From Piromyces finnis (lineage: Eukaryota; Neocallimastigomycota; Neocallimastigomycetes; Neocallimastigales; Neocallimastigaceae), in contig MCFH01000011.1 of NCBI GenBank assembly GCA_002104945.1, positions 62,001 to 126,000 on the forward strand: a stretch of DNA of 64,000 nucleotides, given 5' to 3'. Positions 1 through 12,512 of this stretch are shown here, in pieces. The position numbers were made by a program, and so were the translations under genes. Below the pieces are notes generated by a model. That model was not told where the DNA came from. It saw only the letters and a program-made list of their open reading frames with translations, and did no database searches. Each line of letters begins with the position of its first letter. Positions within the stretch are counted from its first letter, which is position 1.

Positions 1-342
1 AAAATCGTTTTATAAAGAATAACAAAATAAAATCAAATAGTATTTATAAACTTAATGACAAAATAATAAAAAAATCAACTCTCAGTTTTTAAAATATATA
101 TATATATTTTTTTTCTTTCTTTTTTTTTTTTTTTTTTAGTAATTTACAAATTTTAAAATTTCTATAATTCAAAAAAAAAAAAATATATATATATATATAT
201 ATACAAATAAATTATTTTTAAAATTACTAATTTCAAAATTTGAAATCTAATTATTAAAATCTATCTATATATAATATAATAAGAACAAAGCATTTTAACA
301 TTGTAATATCTATATATTGTTATTTATTTTATATTTTAAAAG

Positions 343-2148
343 TATGTAAAATTCCAAAATCTTCTATTTTATCTGTTAAAACAAGTAGCATAGCAAACAT
401 TTTAGGTAAATTAAATATAAATATAATTATATATATAGTTATATATTAAATATATAAATATATATTGTTTTATATTAGAAATTATTATAATTAATTCTAT
501 ATTCAATTATATCAAATAGAGGAACAACTATTAAAGGGTGGAATTGGTCTTGCAGTTGCTGTAATGTATGAAATTGGTATTGGTGAAAAGTCTAAATGGT
601 ATGGCTATATTCAATCTATTCCAAAAAAGGAGCCATTACCAATGTTTTGGAATGATGACTCTTTCCGTCATTTGGCTGGTACAGAATTAGAAAAGAGCGC
701 CAGAGAAGATCGTGAACTCTTAGAAGGTGATTTTGAATCAGTTGTTTTACCACTAATTGAAACCTATCCAGACGTTTTCACCAAAGAAATTTGTACTTTA
801 GAAAACTTTTTAAATGCTTCTTCTTTAGTTTCTTCTCGAGCCTTCCAAGTTGATAATTACCACGGTGATGCAATGGTTCCATTGGCTGATATGTAATTAT
901 TTTTTTTATAATATTAATATTTATTAATAATAAATGGTTCCAAAAAAAAAAATTTCTAATATATATTCATATAAAAATTTAATATTATAAAAAAAAAAAA
1001 AAATACAATATAACTTCTTTTTATATTAATTCATAGCTTTAATCATAAAACCGGTGCTGAAAATGTTCACTTAGAAACTGAAGGTGATTTATGTGAAATT
1101 TGTGGTAAAATAGAAGAGCTTTGTAGTTGTGATGGTGATAATAATACTGATAATAATGGCCATGACCATGACCATGACCATGAACACGAACACGAACATG
1201 AACATGATGATGAAGATAATAATGAAAATAAAGGAAAAGAAGAAAAATTAAGTCCAGAAGAAGAACAAAAGATTGCTGAAATGATTGATATTCGTATTGT
1301 TAGAGCCTGTAAAAAGGGTGATGAAGTATTTAATACATATGGTGAACATGCTAATGCTTCTTTATTAAATAAATATGGTTTTGCTGAATTAAATAATAAA
1401 TATGATGTTGTTTCAATAGATATTAAAACTATCATGCGTATTATGTGTCCAAATGATCGTAAAAAGCCAAAGATGATTGAAAGAGCTATGTTTTGGTTTG
1501 AAAATAGAATGAAATTTCTTCCACCAGAATTCCATGATCCAAATAATACTGAAAATGATGATGAAATTGAAGATATTAACGATTTCTTCTTTAGATTTGA
1601 AGCCACTACTGAAATTGATCCAGATTTAAGAGGTCTTCTTTTAGTTCAATTAGTTGATGGTGGTCTTTTCCAAAATTGGAAAAAAGACAAAAAAGCTTTC
1701 AACCGTTGGTTAAAATCCCTTCCAACAGAAGAAAAAAAGAGAAAGTTTAATCAACCTTCTTTAAAAGAAAAAATTTGTCAATACGTTTGTCAATTTGCCG
1801 AAGCTAGACTTAAAAATAGTCCAACTACTTTAGAAGAAGATTATGAAGAATTAAAACCAATTGTAATATATTTAATTAAAAGTTTTTTTTTTTTTTAAAG
1901 TATAGAAATTTTAATAATATAATTTTTTTAAATATATATCTATCAATTTTTAGGATGAAGATAAATATAAATTAAAGGAAAAAGTTCCAGAAGATGTTTT
2001 ATACCATCGCTTTGCCTTATTATTAAGAATTGGTGAAAAGGAATTATTAAATAAATATATTAATAGATATAAGGACGGAAAGGATTCTGAAGAAGGAAAG
2101 ACTAATGATACCCAAGAAGAAGAAAGTAATAAAAAGAGAAAACTTTAA
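343..2148 (+). CDS. SET-domain protein lysine methyltransferase, SETD6/Rkm type (5' truncated)
   Basis: The exons read as join(<343..405, 520..892, 1037..1862, 1954..2148), all in frame, ending in TAA. The first visible exon carries IPKSSILSVKTSSIANIL, typical of the N-lobe of the SETD6/Rkm group. The second continues EEQLLKGGIGLAVAV. SET signatures follow: ADIFNHKTG (spanning a splice), then FNTYGEHANASLLNKYGF. After them comes a helical C-terminal region resembling the Rubisco-LSMT substrate-binding domain and a basic tail ending KKRKL. Such enzymes methylate lysines of ribosomal or nuclear proteins; the substrate cannot be read here. An unusual insertion between the two SET motifs holds CEICG and CSC cysteines followed by alternating His-Asp/His-Glu. 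Upstream exons, including the start codon, were not found in 1-342 and probably lie outside the window. Confidence 0.8.
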
Positions 2149-3118
<970 letters not shown>

Positions 3119-6100
3119 TTAGTCTTTTTTTTCATTATCAAAATCAGGTATTTCTAAGTCATCATCGAAATCCCATGAATTTGATTGTTTCATGGTATTA
3201 TCTTCCATTATATCAATGAGTTTATTATTGCTATCCGGTATATCATTATCAAAATGGAGTAAATCATCTACTTTAACATCATTCTTTACTTCTACGACTG
3301 GTGCACTGTCATTAAGATTAAGTAAATCATCTACTTTAACTTCATTCTTTACTTCTATGGTTGGTACACTGCCATTAAGATCGAGTAAATCATCTACTTT
3401 AACTTCATTCTTTACTTCTACGGCTGGTGCACTGTCATTAAGATCGAGTAAATCATCTACTTTAACCTCTTCTTTAATGGCAGGTGATTCTTCGCTAGGA
3501 TTTATTAAATTATTAGTCTCTTCTTTTAAAGTTTCCTCTGTAGTAATTTCTTTTTTAATTCCCTTTTGGTTCTTTTTATTCTTATTCTTATTTTTTTTAT
3601 TCTTCTTTCCCTTCTTCTTATTTGCCTTAGTACCATTAATCTTTGTTGGTGATTCTGGCTCAATGACTTTTCTGCTAATAGTTTCATATTTGTCACCATC
3701 TTTAACTTCAATAAGTTCTTCCACTACTTCAACAGTTTCAATTATATTTGGATTATTTGGGTCAATTTCATCAACTTCTCTTACAATTTCAATGACCTTT
3801 TCCTCAATAATTTCAACATCATCCATTAATTCACCGTTTTTATTTTGACCTTTAACTACTTCAACAGCTTTCTCAATAATATCTTGATTTTCACTATCCA
3901 TCTTTTCTTCGATATTTTCAGATTCCTTTGATGTTTCTTTTCTATCTGTTTCAGGAATATCTAAATTATCCTTTAAATCTAATAAATCTTCTGTTTCAGT
4001 ATTTTCAGCTTTAGTTTTTTCTTCTTTTGGTTGGTCTTCTATAACCGATTCTTCAACAACTGGTTCTTCAATCTTGATTTCTTCTTCTATTAATGACTTT
4101 TCTACTGTTGATTCTTCAATAACTGGTTTGACTGGTTCTTCTGGCTTCTCTTCTTCAGTTTTAGTTTCTTCAATAATTGGTTCTTCTGGTTTACTTTCTT
4201 CTTTTATTTCTGGAACATCAAAATCATCATTAAAGTCCCATGAACTTACTGGTTCTTCTGGTTTATTTTCTTCATTTATAATTTCTTCAACAATTGGTTT
4301 TTCTGGTTCTTCTGGCTTCTCTTCTTCATTCTTAGTTTCTTCAGCAACAGGTTTTTCTGGTTCTTCTGGTTTCTCTTCTTCATTGTTAATTTCTTCAACA
4401 ACTGGTTCTTCTGGTTTCTTTTCTTCTTTAACTTCTGGAATATCAAAATCATCATTAAAGTCCCATGAACTTGCTGCTTCATTAACCTTTTCTTCATTTT
4501 TAGTTTCTTCAGCAACAGGTTTTTCTGGTTTCTCTTTTTCATTGTTAATTTCTTCAACAACTGGTTCTTCTGGTTTCTTTTCTTCTTTAACTTCTGGAAT
4601 ATCAAAATCATCATTAAAGTCCCATGAACTTGCTGCTTCATTAACCTTTTCTTCATTTTTAGTTTCTTCAGCAACAGGTTTTTCTGGTTCTTCTGGTTTC
4701 TCTTCTTCATTGTTAATTTCTTCAACAACTGGTTCTTCTGGTTTCTTTTCTTCTTTAACTTCTGGAATATCGAAATCATCATTAAAGTCCCATGAACTTA
4801 CTGGTTCTTCTGGTTTATTTTCTTCATTTATAATTTCTTCGATAATTGGTTTTTCTGGTTCTTCTGGCTTCTCTTTTTCAGTTTTAGTTTCTTCAATAAT
4901 TGATTCTTCTGGTTTCTTTTCTTCTTTTATTTCTGGAATATCGAAATCATCATTAAAGTCCCATGAACTTGCTGCTTCATTAACCTTTTCTTCATTTTTA
5001 GTTTCTTCAGCAACAGGTTTTTCTGGTTCTTCTGGTTTCTTTTCTTCTTTAACTTCTGGAATATCGAAATCATCATTAAAGTCCCATGAACTTACTGGTT
5101 CTTCTGGTTTATTTTCTTCATTTATAATTTCTTCAACAATTGGTTTTTCTGGTTCTTCTGGCTTCTCTTCTTCATTCTTAGTTTCTTCAGCAACAGGTTT
5201 TTCTGGTTCTTCTGGCTTCTCTTTTTCAGTTTTAGTTTCTTCAACAATTGGTTCTTCTGGTTTCTTTTCTTCTTTTATTTCTGGAATATCGAAATCATCA
5301 TTAAAGTCCCATGAACTGACTGGTTCTTCTGGTTTATTTTCTTCATTTATAATTTCTTCGATAATTGGTTTTTCTGGTTCTTCTGGCTTCTCTTTTTCAG
5401 TTTTAGTTTCTTCAATAATTGATTCTTCTGGTTTCTTTTCTTCTTTTATTTCTGGAATATCGAAATCATCATTGAAGTCCCATGAACTTGCTGCTTCATT
5501 AGTCTTTTCTTCATTTTTAGTTACTGGTTCTTCTGGCTTCTTTTCTTCTTTTATTTCTGGAATATCGAAATCATCATTAAAGTCCCATGAACTGGCTGGT
5601 TCATTAACCTTTTCCTCATTTCTAATTTCTTCAACAACTGGTGCTTCTGGCTTCTTTTCTTCTTTTATTTCTGGAATATCGAAATCATCATTGAATTCCC
5701 AAGAGCTGACTTGTTCATTGGTCTTTTCTTCATTTTTAACTTCTTTAATTTCTGGCATCATTGGAATTTCAAAATCATTATTAAAGTCCCAAGAATTATT
5801 TGTTTTTTCAATATTCATATTTTTATCAAATACAGCATTATTGTCTGTTTCTTTAATATTTGGGATTTCATTCCAATCATCTTTAATATTAAAATCACCC
5901 CATCCATCAGAAATTTGCTTATTAGTGTTTTCTATCTTGGATTCACTTTTTGTGCTATCTACATTCCAATTATTGCTCTCTGCTGGACCTTCGATATCAT
6001 CTAAATCATCCCAACCACTATTTATTAAATCAGCTTCTTCATTTGCAATGGAATCAAAATCTGATAATACTTTATTCTTTTTACTTGATTCAACATTGCT

Positions 6101-8028
6101 TGATCTAAGAGGTGAAGTTGATTTGTTAAATTTATTGAGTGATAAAACGGAGTTAGAATTTGATAAAGTATTTGGTGAATCATTACTAATTAAGGACATG
6201 ATATCTTCAATTTTTTTATTTTTAACATCGTTTTCTTTCTTCTTTTGAGACTTTAATTTTTGCATTTTATTTAAATCTTCTAACTTTTTTTTCAATGATG
6301 ATTCTTTATTATCCTTCTTTTTACCTAATTTCATTGATTTCATTGATGAACCAGCTGGAGCTTTGTTTACTGAATTAACAGTAGTTGCACCAGTAATAAT
6401 TGGTTTTTTAACAACAGGTTCAGCAAATTCATCATTTTCTTCTAGATTTGATGCAATATTTTCACCAGAAACATTACTTTCTTTATCTAATTTACTTATA
6501 TTATTTTCAATTTTATCAAACTCTTGTTTTTCTTTTTCATCACCTTTTTCATTTCTTATATTCATAGAATTATCATTTTCTTCCGAGTCACTCCAATCAA
6601 AATTCCATCCATCATTTGCTTTTTCATTTTTATCATTAAAGCTATCCCATGCTGATGATGGTGAAACTGGTTTATTAGTCTCTGATATATTAGAAACAAC
6701 AGTTTTCAACTTAGGATCATCATTAGCAATATCATTACTTATTAATTTATCATCTGTAAAATCATTAATTTCATTTTTACTTTCCATGTCCCTTATTTTA
6801 GTTGGACTTTCTTTATTTGGAATTTGTTGGGCTATTATTTTATTATCATTCTTCTTATCTGGAATATTAAAACTATCCTCTTTTTTATTGACGACATCTT
6901 CTTGAAAATCTATTCTTGAATTTGAATTAGAAGATAAATTCAGTGAAGTAGAGGAAATACTGTTTGTATTATTTCTAGATAAAGTTTTTTCTGTTTTTCT
7001 TACAGGACCTGCCTTTATAAAATGATATTTTTCCAATGTTTGAGATTTATTTGAGTATATATTCTTCAATTTCTTAACATTGGATGATGTATCTTCTCCA
7101 ATTAAATTATTTTCTGGACAGTTTGATAAATAATCTAATAAATTGTGGAGGATTAAAATTTCTGAATTTCTTACATTTCTAATTGTAAATCATCAAATAT
7201 ATAGATAAAAATATAAATTATATTAATTTTGATTTTATTTATAATAATATCAGCTAGATTTTTATTAAAAAAAAAAAAAAATAGTTACAAAGTAGATCTT
7301 GGAAGATGTGCTACAAGTAATGTCATTATATATGATGAAACATAATAAAATCCAAATGCATCTGGTTTATTTAGAATATCTTTTAAAAATATATTATTGA
7401 AGAGTGATTGTAATTCATCTTCCTTGAAAAGTTTTATTATAAATTTCATTGTCTTTAATATACTAAGATTTATTGTTTTTGCGGTCTGGCCAACATCAAA
7501 GTCATCCTTATAATAATGTTATATATGTTTATATAATTTTATAATTAATTCCTATTTAATATAATCAATATTTATCATATTTATAAAAGATATTAATATT
7601 AACTTTTTCAATAGAAATAAAATGCTTCCAAAGTTCAACAACTTGATTTAATGATTCAATTTTTTGATCTTTATTATCAGAAATTTGAATACGAACAAAA
7701 TGAGGAATAACAAATCTATTTATTAAAGTATTTATATTAAGATAAGAACTATCACTTTTTTCAGGAATTGCCATTATTTTTTCATTTGCGTTTGAATTTT
7801 TTCTATTTCCAATAGTAGAAAGAGTTTCATCTATATTCTTATCATAATTTTGATTATTACTTTCATTCTTCAAATTGATTTTCATTAATATTTTAGTTAA
7901 TGCATTAAATGAATTTAAATATATATCTTGATCCACATCTTCCAAACCTATCAAAACCTTTAATATTATATTATATACATAGTTATATTAATAAATCATT
8001 TTGAATAAATATTTTTTTCTTGCTTATT

Positions 8029-8077
<49 letters not shown>

Positions 8078-9875
8078 CACCTCTGTAATAATAAGTTCTC
8101 TATTTTTATTTTCCTCATTATCATAGCGAATAAAAGCATCAAAATAATTATCAATTAGCTATCATATAAAATATATATTATTATTTATGAGTATATGTTT
8201 ACTATCACTTTACAATAATATATGTTTTAAATATTACCTTTAATAACACAATACGTGTTCCCCATTGACGTAATTTAATTGTTTCCATAATATATGGAAT
8301 TATTTTATTCTTATAATAATCTTCACTAATCATAATGTTTCCTTTAATTGGGTCTTTAAATATTTCTGAAAAAAGAATGTCAGAAAATGAATCATTTATA
8401 ATTTCTTTCTGTATTATTTCTGGAATAATATTTTTTTCTAATATATCTCTTGACATGAGTTTCATTTTACTTTGTAAGATGCTATTTAGATAATTAATAA
8501 TAATTAATATAATGAATTGTTTATATAATAATATATATTTGAATTTGATTGTTTTCAAAAAAAAAAAAAAAAGAGTCTAAATATTTTAATAAATACCTTA
8601 AGCAATTTCTTCTTTCATTTTCATCTTTAATCTTATAATTCTTAATATACTCCAAAACTTCAATTACAATATTATTGTTGAAAAATGGTTCATTTATAAC
8701 TTCTGTTACTGATTTTCTATTTTGTGGATTTGGATCTTGCATTTCCAATGAAATTTGCTTTAATTGACTCCAATTGATATTTGATGCTTTTTTATCACCT
8801 TTATCACCACCGACATAGAATTCAACTATTTCTTCAATTAATTTTCCAATTAACCAATAATCTCTATGAAAACCATTTTCTTCCTTCTACACAAAAAAAA
8901 TATAATAATAATAAATAATAAAGTAGATATAGTAAAGGTGTTAATAAAACTAGCCGGAATAGCATAATTTAATAAATATTTTTATTAATTTACATTATTT
9001 TTAGCTGGTTGTAATCTTAATGGTATCTTTTCTATAATTTTGTTACTTTCACTTTTTGAAGTACTTATAGGAATAGAGTATTGAAATTCCCCAATCAACC
9101 ATTTTGTATAATTATCTTTTAATCAACAATGTTTAAAAATAATTAGCTTATTTAAAATTTTTTATCTTTATAATGTTTTTTCTTTTAATATACATACTTC
9201 TCGGTACAAAAATAGATTCAAGGCAAATGTTATTATATACTAATTTACAACTTTGATGTAAGAATTCAATTGTTTTCTATATAATAATTTTTATTATATT
9301 AATAATGAATATAAGAGATTTTTAATTGGACAATGATATAATATGTTATTAAAAGAAAAAGTACCAATAAATTAAATATTCCTGTACAAAGATTTTCCGG
9401 TGTTATATCATTTAATACAGAATTTAATGATACAACACTTTCTGTGATAATTGCTGGTGATTCTGAATATATATCAGCATCTCTAAATCTAATAATTCCA
9501 GGATGTCTAATTGTTTTTATTCGCTTTTGTTTTTTTTTTTTTTATTTTGTTTTTTTTTTTACATTTAAAAATTTTACAAATTTAATACAAAAAATAATAA
9601 TGATAATAACGAAAAATAAGTATTCATTTTACTTTATTACTTTATTATTTATTTTATTGTTTATTGTTTACCTGTATAGCATTTTTAAATAAAATATTTT
9701 CTAAATCTTCAGCAGCACCTTTGTCTGATAATTTTAATTTATTTTTATATTTAAATATTGAAACATTATTTGAATTATCCTTTTTCGAAATAGCCTCTAA
9801 TACTGAAAAATAATCATTCTCGATTAAAGTACGTTTTATGTTATAATTTGAAATTCTACTTTCCTGATTACCCAT
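3119..9875 (-). CDS. SCY1-like pseudokinase (SCYL3/PACE-1 type) with giant FxDxF repeat tail
   Basis: The gene is complement(join(3119..7178, 7289..7506, 7604..7957, 8081..8158, 8238..8481, 8597..8886, 8994..9115, 9198..9276, 9365..9523, 9672..9875)): ten exons, 1935 codons, all phases closing. The N-terminus MGNQES fits an N-myristoylation signal, as in SCYL3. Residues ~1-285 are kinase-like (TIRHPGIIRF, then VYNNICLESIFV where HRD would be and IGEF where DFG would be), so the catalytic Asp residues are missing: a pseudokinase. Residues ~285-580 form helical HEAT-like repeats. The remaining ~1350 residues are acidic and disordered, with ten SSW(D/E)FNDDFDIPE-type repeats and five DLL(D/N)L-type motifs. 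Known SCY1-like proteins act in Golgi/endosomal traffic and tRNA export; a trafficking role is inferred. Human SCYL3 is under 800 residues, so this tail is exceptional. SCYL1/Cex1 is the alternative assignment. Confidence 0.85.
4200..5760 (-). repeat. Coding tandem repeats: ten WDFNDDFDIPE units
   Basis: Ten in-frame units carry SSW(D/E)FNDDFD(I/V)PE, spaced irregularly by KKPEEP / EETKNEE linkers. Degenerate copies lie just upstream (SWDFNNDFEIP) and at the protein C-terminus (SWDFDDDLEIP). Stretches between neighbouring units are almost identical at DNA level, suggesting recent expansion or conversion. The complementary strand is also open for over 700 codons, a side effect of the repeat. 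Confidence 0.9.
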
Positions 9876-10771
9876 TTATTTTTAATTGTGTATTACCTTT
9901 TATATATATAATTTTTGTTTTGTTTATTTAATTATTTATCTTTTTGTTTTCTTGTTTGCTGTTTATTTATTTATACTATTTTAAAGAATATCATATTAAC
10001 ACAAAAAAAAAAAAAAAAAAAAAATCGAAATTGTATTTTTTAGGAACAAAAATGTAATTCCGAAAAAAGAAAATAATAAGAATTGTTTACTTTCTTTATT
10101 AATCTTTATTATAATATTGTTTGTTATTAATTATTATTTCTATTATTATTTTTTTTTTTTTTTTACTTGCTTTTTGTTTTTGTTTTTGTAATATCTATTT
10201 TTAAGTTTTATTTATCTATATTATATTTTTTTTGTAATACTCTTTTATTTACAAATAGTATAAAAAGAAAAGAAAAAAATTCAATGTAAAAATGAATTAT
10301 AAAATTTAATTTACAAAAAAAATATATAATAAAACTTGGTTGGTAAAATAATTTATAAATTTTAATTTATAATATTTTAAATTGTAAATATACAAATGAT
10401 TTCCTACACACACACACACCATCCCATAACATCCATACAGAAACTTTTTTTATATATAAAGTATTCAACTTTTAATAAAAAATTGATTTTAAATAATAAA
10501 AAGAAAAAGAAAAAAAGAAGAGAAAGGATACATATTTTCTTTAAAAGTTTTGCTTCTAAAAGTTTTATTTTTATAAATATAAAAATTGATAATATTATAT
10601 TAATAAAATGATTTGATGGCTATTTATGATGAGGTGTTATCAAAAAATGATTAAGTATTGACAATATTATTATTTTACTAAAAATAACTGGTTTCTATAT
10701 TAAAAAATGAAGGAAGGAGATAATAAAAAAAGACTTTTTATATAATTACAATTTTAAAATTATAATTAATA
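9876..10771. other. Intergenic region between SCYL-like gene and MED4
   Basis: AT-rich sequence with poly-A/poly-T tracts and a short (AC)n run near 10408. It should hold the promoter of the SCYL-like gene and the MED4 terminator; no gene is seen. Confidence 0.6.
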
Positions 10772-11819
10772 TTACAAGTCATCTAAATCAAGATCTAAGA
10801 ATGATTCTTGTACATCTTCTGGCAATGGGTCCAAACTTAAATGATAACCAATATTGACCTTAGCATCTTCTATCATATTATTATCCGCGTTCTCAACTAT
10901 TAATAATAATTACATAAAAAAAAGAAAAAGAAGAAAAAAAATTAATATAAAAAAACATAAATACTTCAATCAAAACTATATATTATATAAAATCTATCTT
11001 ATGGAGAAAAAAAAAAAAAAAGAGAGAAAAATAATAATAATAATAATAATATATATATATATATATATACCATCATTAAGGGTATCCTCAGTAGTAGTTC
11101 CATTATTTTGATATAAAGCACTTAATCTAAACATTGATTCTTCAGGAATTGGTGGTCTATTTGGTATATTATAAAAGCCATCAGTATCTTTCCAATTTGG
11201 TGGTGCTGAGGTATATGTAGCAATTCTTTGACTATATGATACAAGTTCTTTGTAATCTAATTTATCTAGTTTTTAAAATGTTAATTGTTAATATATATAA
11301 TACAAGGTTTTTTTTATATTAAATTTGAGAATTATATATTTACTTTGATTGGCATCCTTTAAAGTCTTTAATTTTATTTTAGCATTAGATAATACATTTT
11401 CTAATTCTTCTTCAGCCGATTTTAATTTTCGTATTAAAGACAACAATGCAACATTATATATTTCTGAAGTTTTTTGAGCTGATTCGATTTTCTTTTGTAA
11501 ATATTGGTGTTCCTCCACTTTCATTATCATTTTTGTTGTTTTAATATAAAATTTATTAATGTTACTTAAACTACATATATATGATTTATATATGATTTAT
11601 AATAAAATAAGAATAATAATGCTTACATCCATTTAATGCAATTTGCAAACATTTATCAATTTCAATAATATCTTGTATAGTTGTTTGTATTGAAGGTTCT
11701 GGTTTGTTTCCTTGTGATAAAACTTCCATAGAATCAAACAGTTTTTTTATAAGATCTGTATATTTTTGCAATATATCATTAAAAATACTTTTTTGAGAAT
11801 AGCTTCTATTAACTTTCAT
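10772..11819 (-). CDS. MED4: Mediator complex subunit 4
   Basis: The gene is complement(join(10772..10896, 11071..11265, 11344..11517, 11627..11819)), four exons, 228 aa. The family signature is clear in the third exon: YSQRIATYTSAPPNW, followed by IPNRPPIPEESMFRLSALYQ, which matches the MED4 pattern (tyrosine-arginine-ilysine-like segment, SAPPxW, then PxPxExxMRxGxL). The first two exons form a coiled-coil region (LDSMEVLSQGNK..., then EEHQYLQKKIESAQK...KLKSAEEELENVL), as expected for a Middle-module subunit that links RNA polymerase II to activators. The C-terminus is acidic (DLDLDDL). I chose the ATG giving MKVNRSYS because a longer upstream reading begins with a non-ATG codon. Its promoter faces the TAF1A-like gene across ~690 bp. 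Confidence 0.88.
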
Positions 11820-12512
11820 TTCTATTATTATTATTTTTTTTTTCACTTTTTTGGTTATCTATAATATTTGATTTGGTGAAAATTTTAATTTTTTAAAATG
11901 TTATTTATATTAACTATGTATTTAATAATTTTATATAAAATATGTTCTTATAATAAATTAGTATTGAATTTTCAATAAATAATTGTTCAAAAAGAATTGC
12001 TCTAATCTATTAATTGTTATATTATTATTAATTCTTTAGTTATTTTATTTCTATTATTATTATTAAAATAGCATTTATTAAAAACAGAAAGATGGTTATT
12101 CTAAATACAAATATATTTTAATATATGTTTTAATAAAATATTAAATATGAAAGAATAATAATAATTATAATAGCAATAATAAACCTTTTATTTCTTTTAA
12201 AACTTTGAATATAAGAACATTTTATAAAAAATAATAAAAATATAATATATATATTAGAATAATATTTTTTAAAATTATTATATATATTAAAATGATTAAT
12301 TAAAATTTTATATATATATATATATATATTATATTTTATATTTTTGATAATGTAGATTAAAATTGTTCTTTCTCTTCTATTTTATAAATCACACCTGTTT
12401 TTTACTTAATTATTAAAAACTATCATTTCAACTATTTGTTATCTAGTATAACTACTATTATATTTTTATTGGAAAATCAAATAATAATACATGTTTCTTC
12501 TTTTTATAAAAA
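11820..12512. promoter_or_regulatory. Divergent intergenic region, MED4 / TAF1A-like
   Basis: About 690 bp separates two head-to-head start codons. It is AT-rich and contains several TATATA stretches; no individual element can be assigned. A shared promoter for a Pol II cofactor and a Pol I factor is only inferred from position. Confidence 0.45.

Noticed and set aside
4074-6248. 724-codon open frame on the plus strand, opposite the SCYL repeat tail
   Set aside because: Antisense shadow of a repetitive, acidic coding region; composition (Ser/Phe-rich) mirrors the repeat and no independent domain is present.
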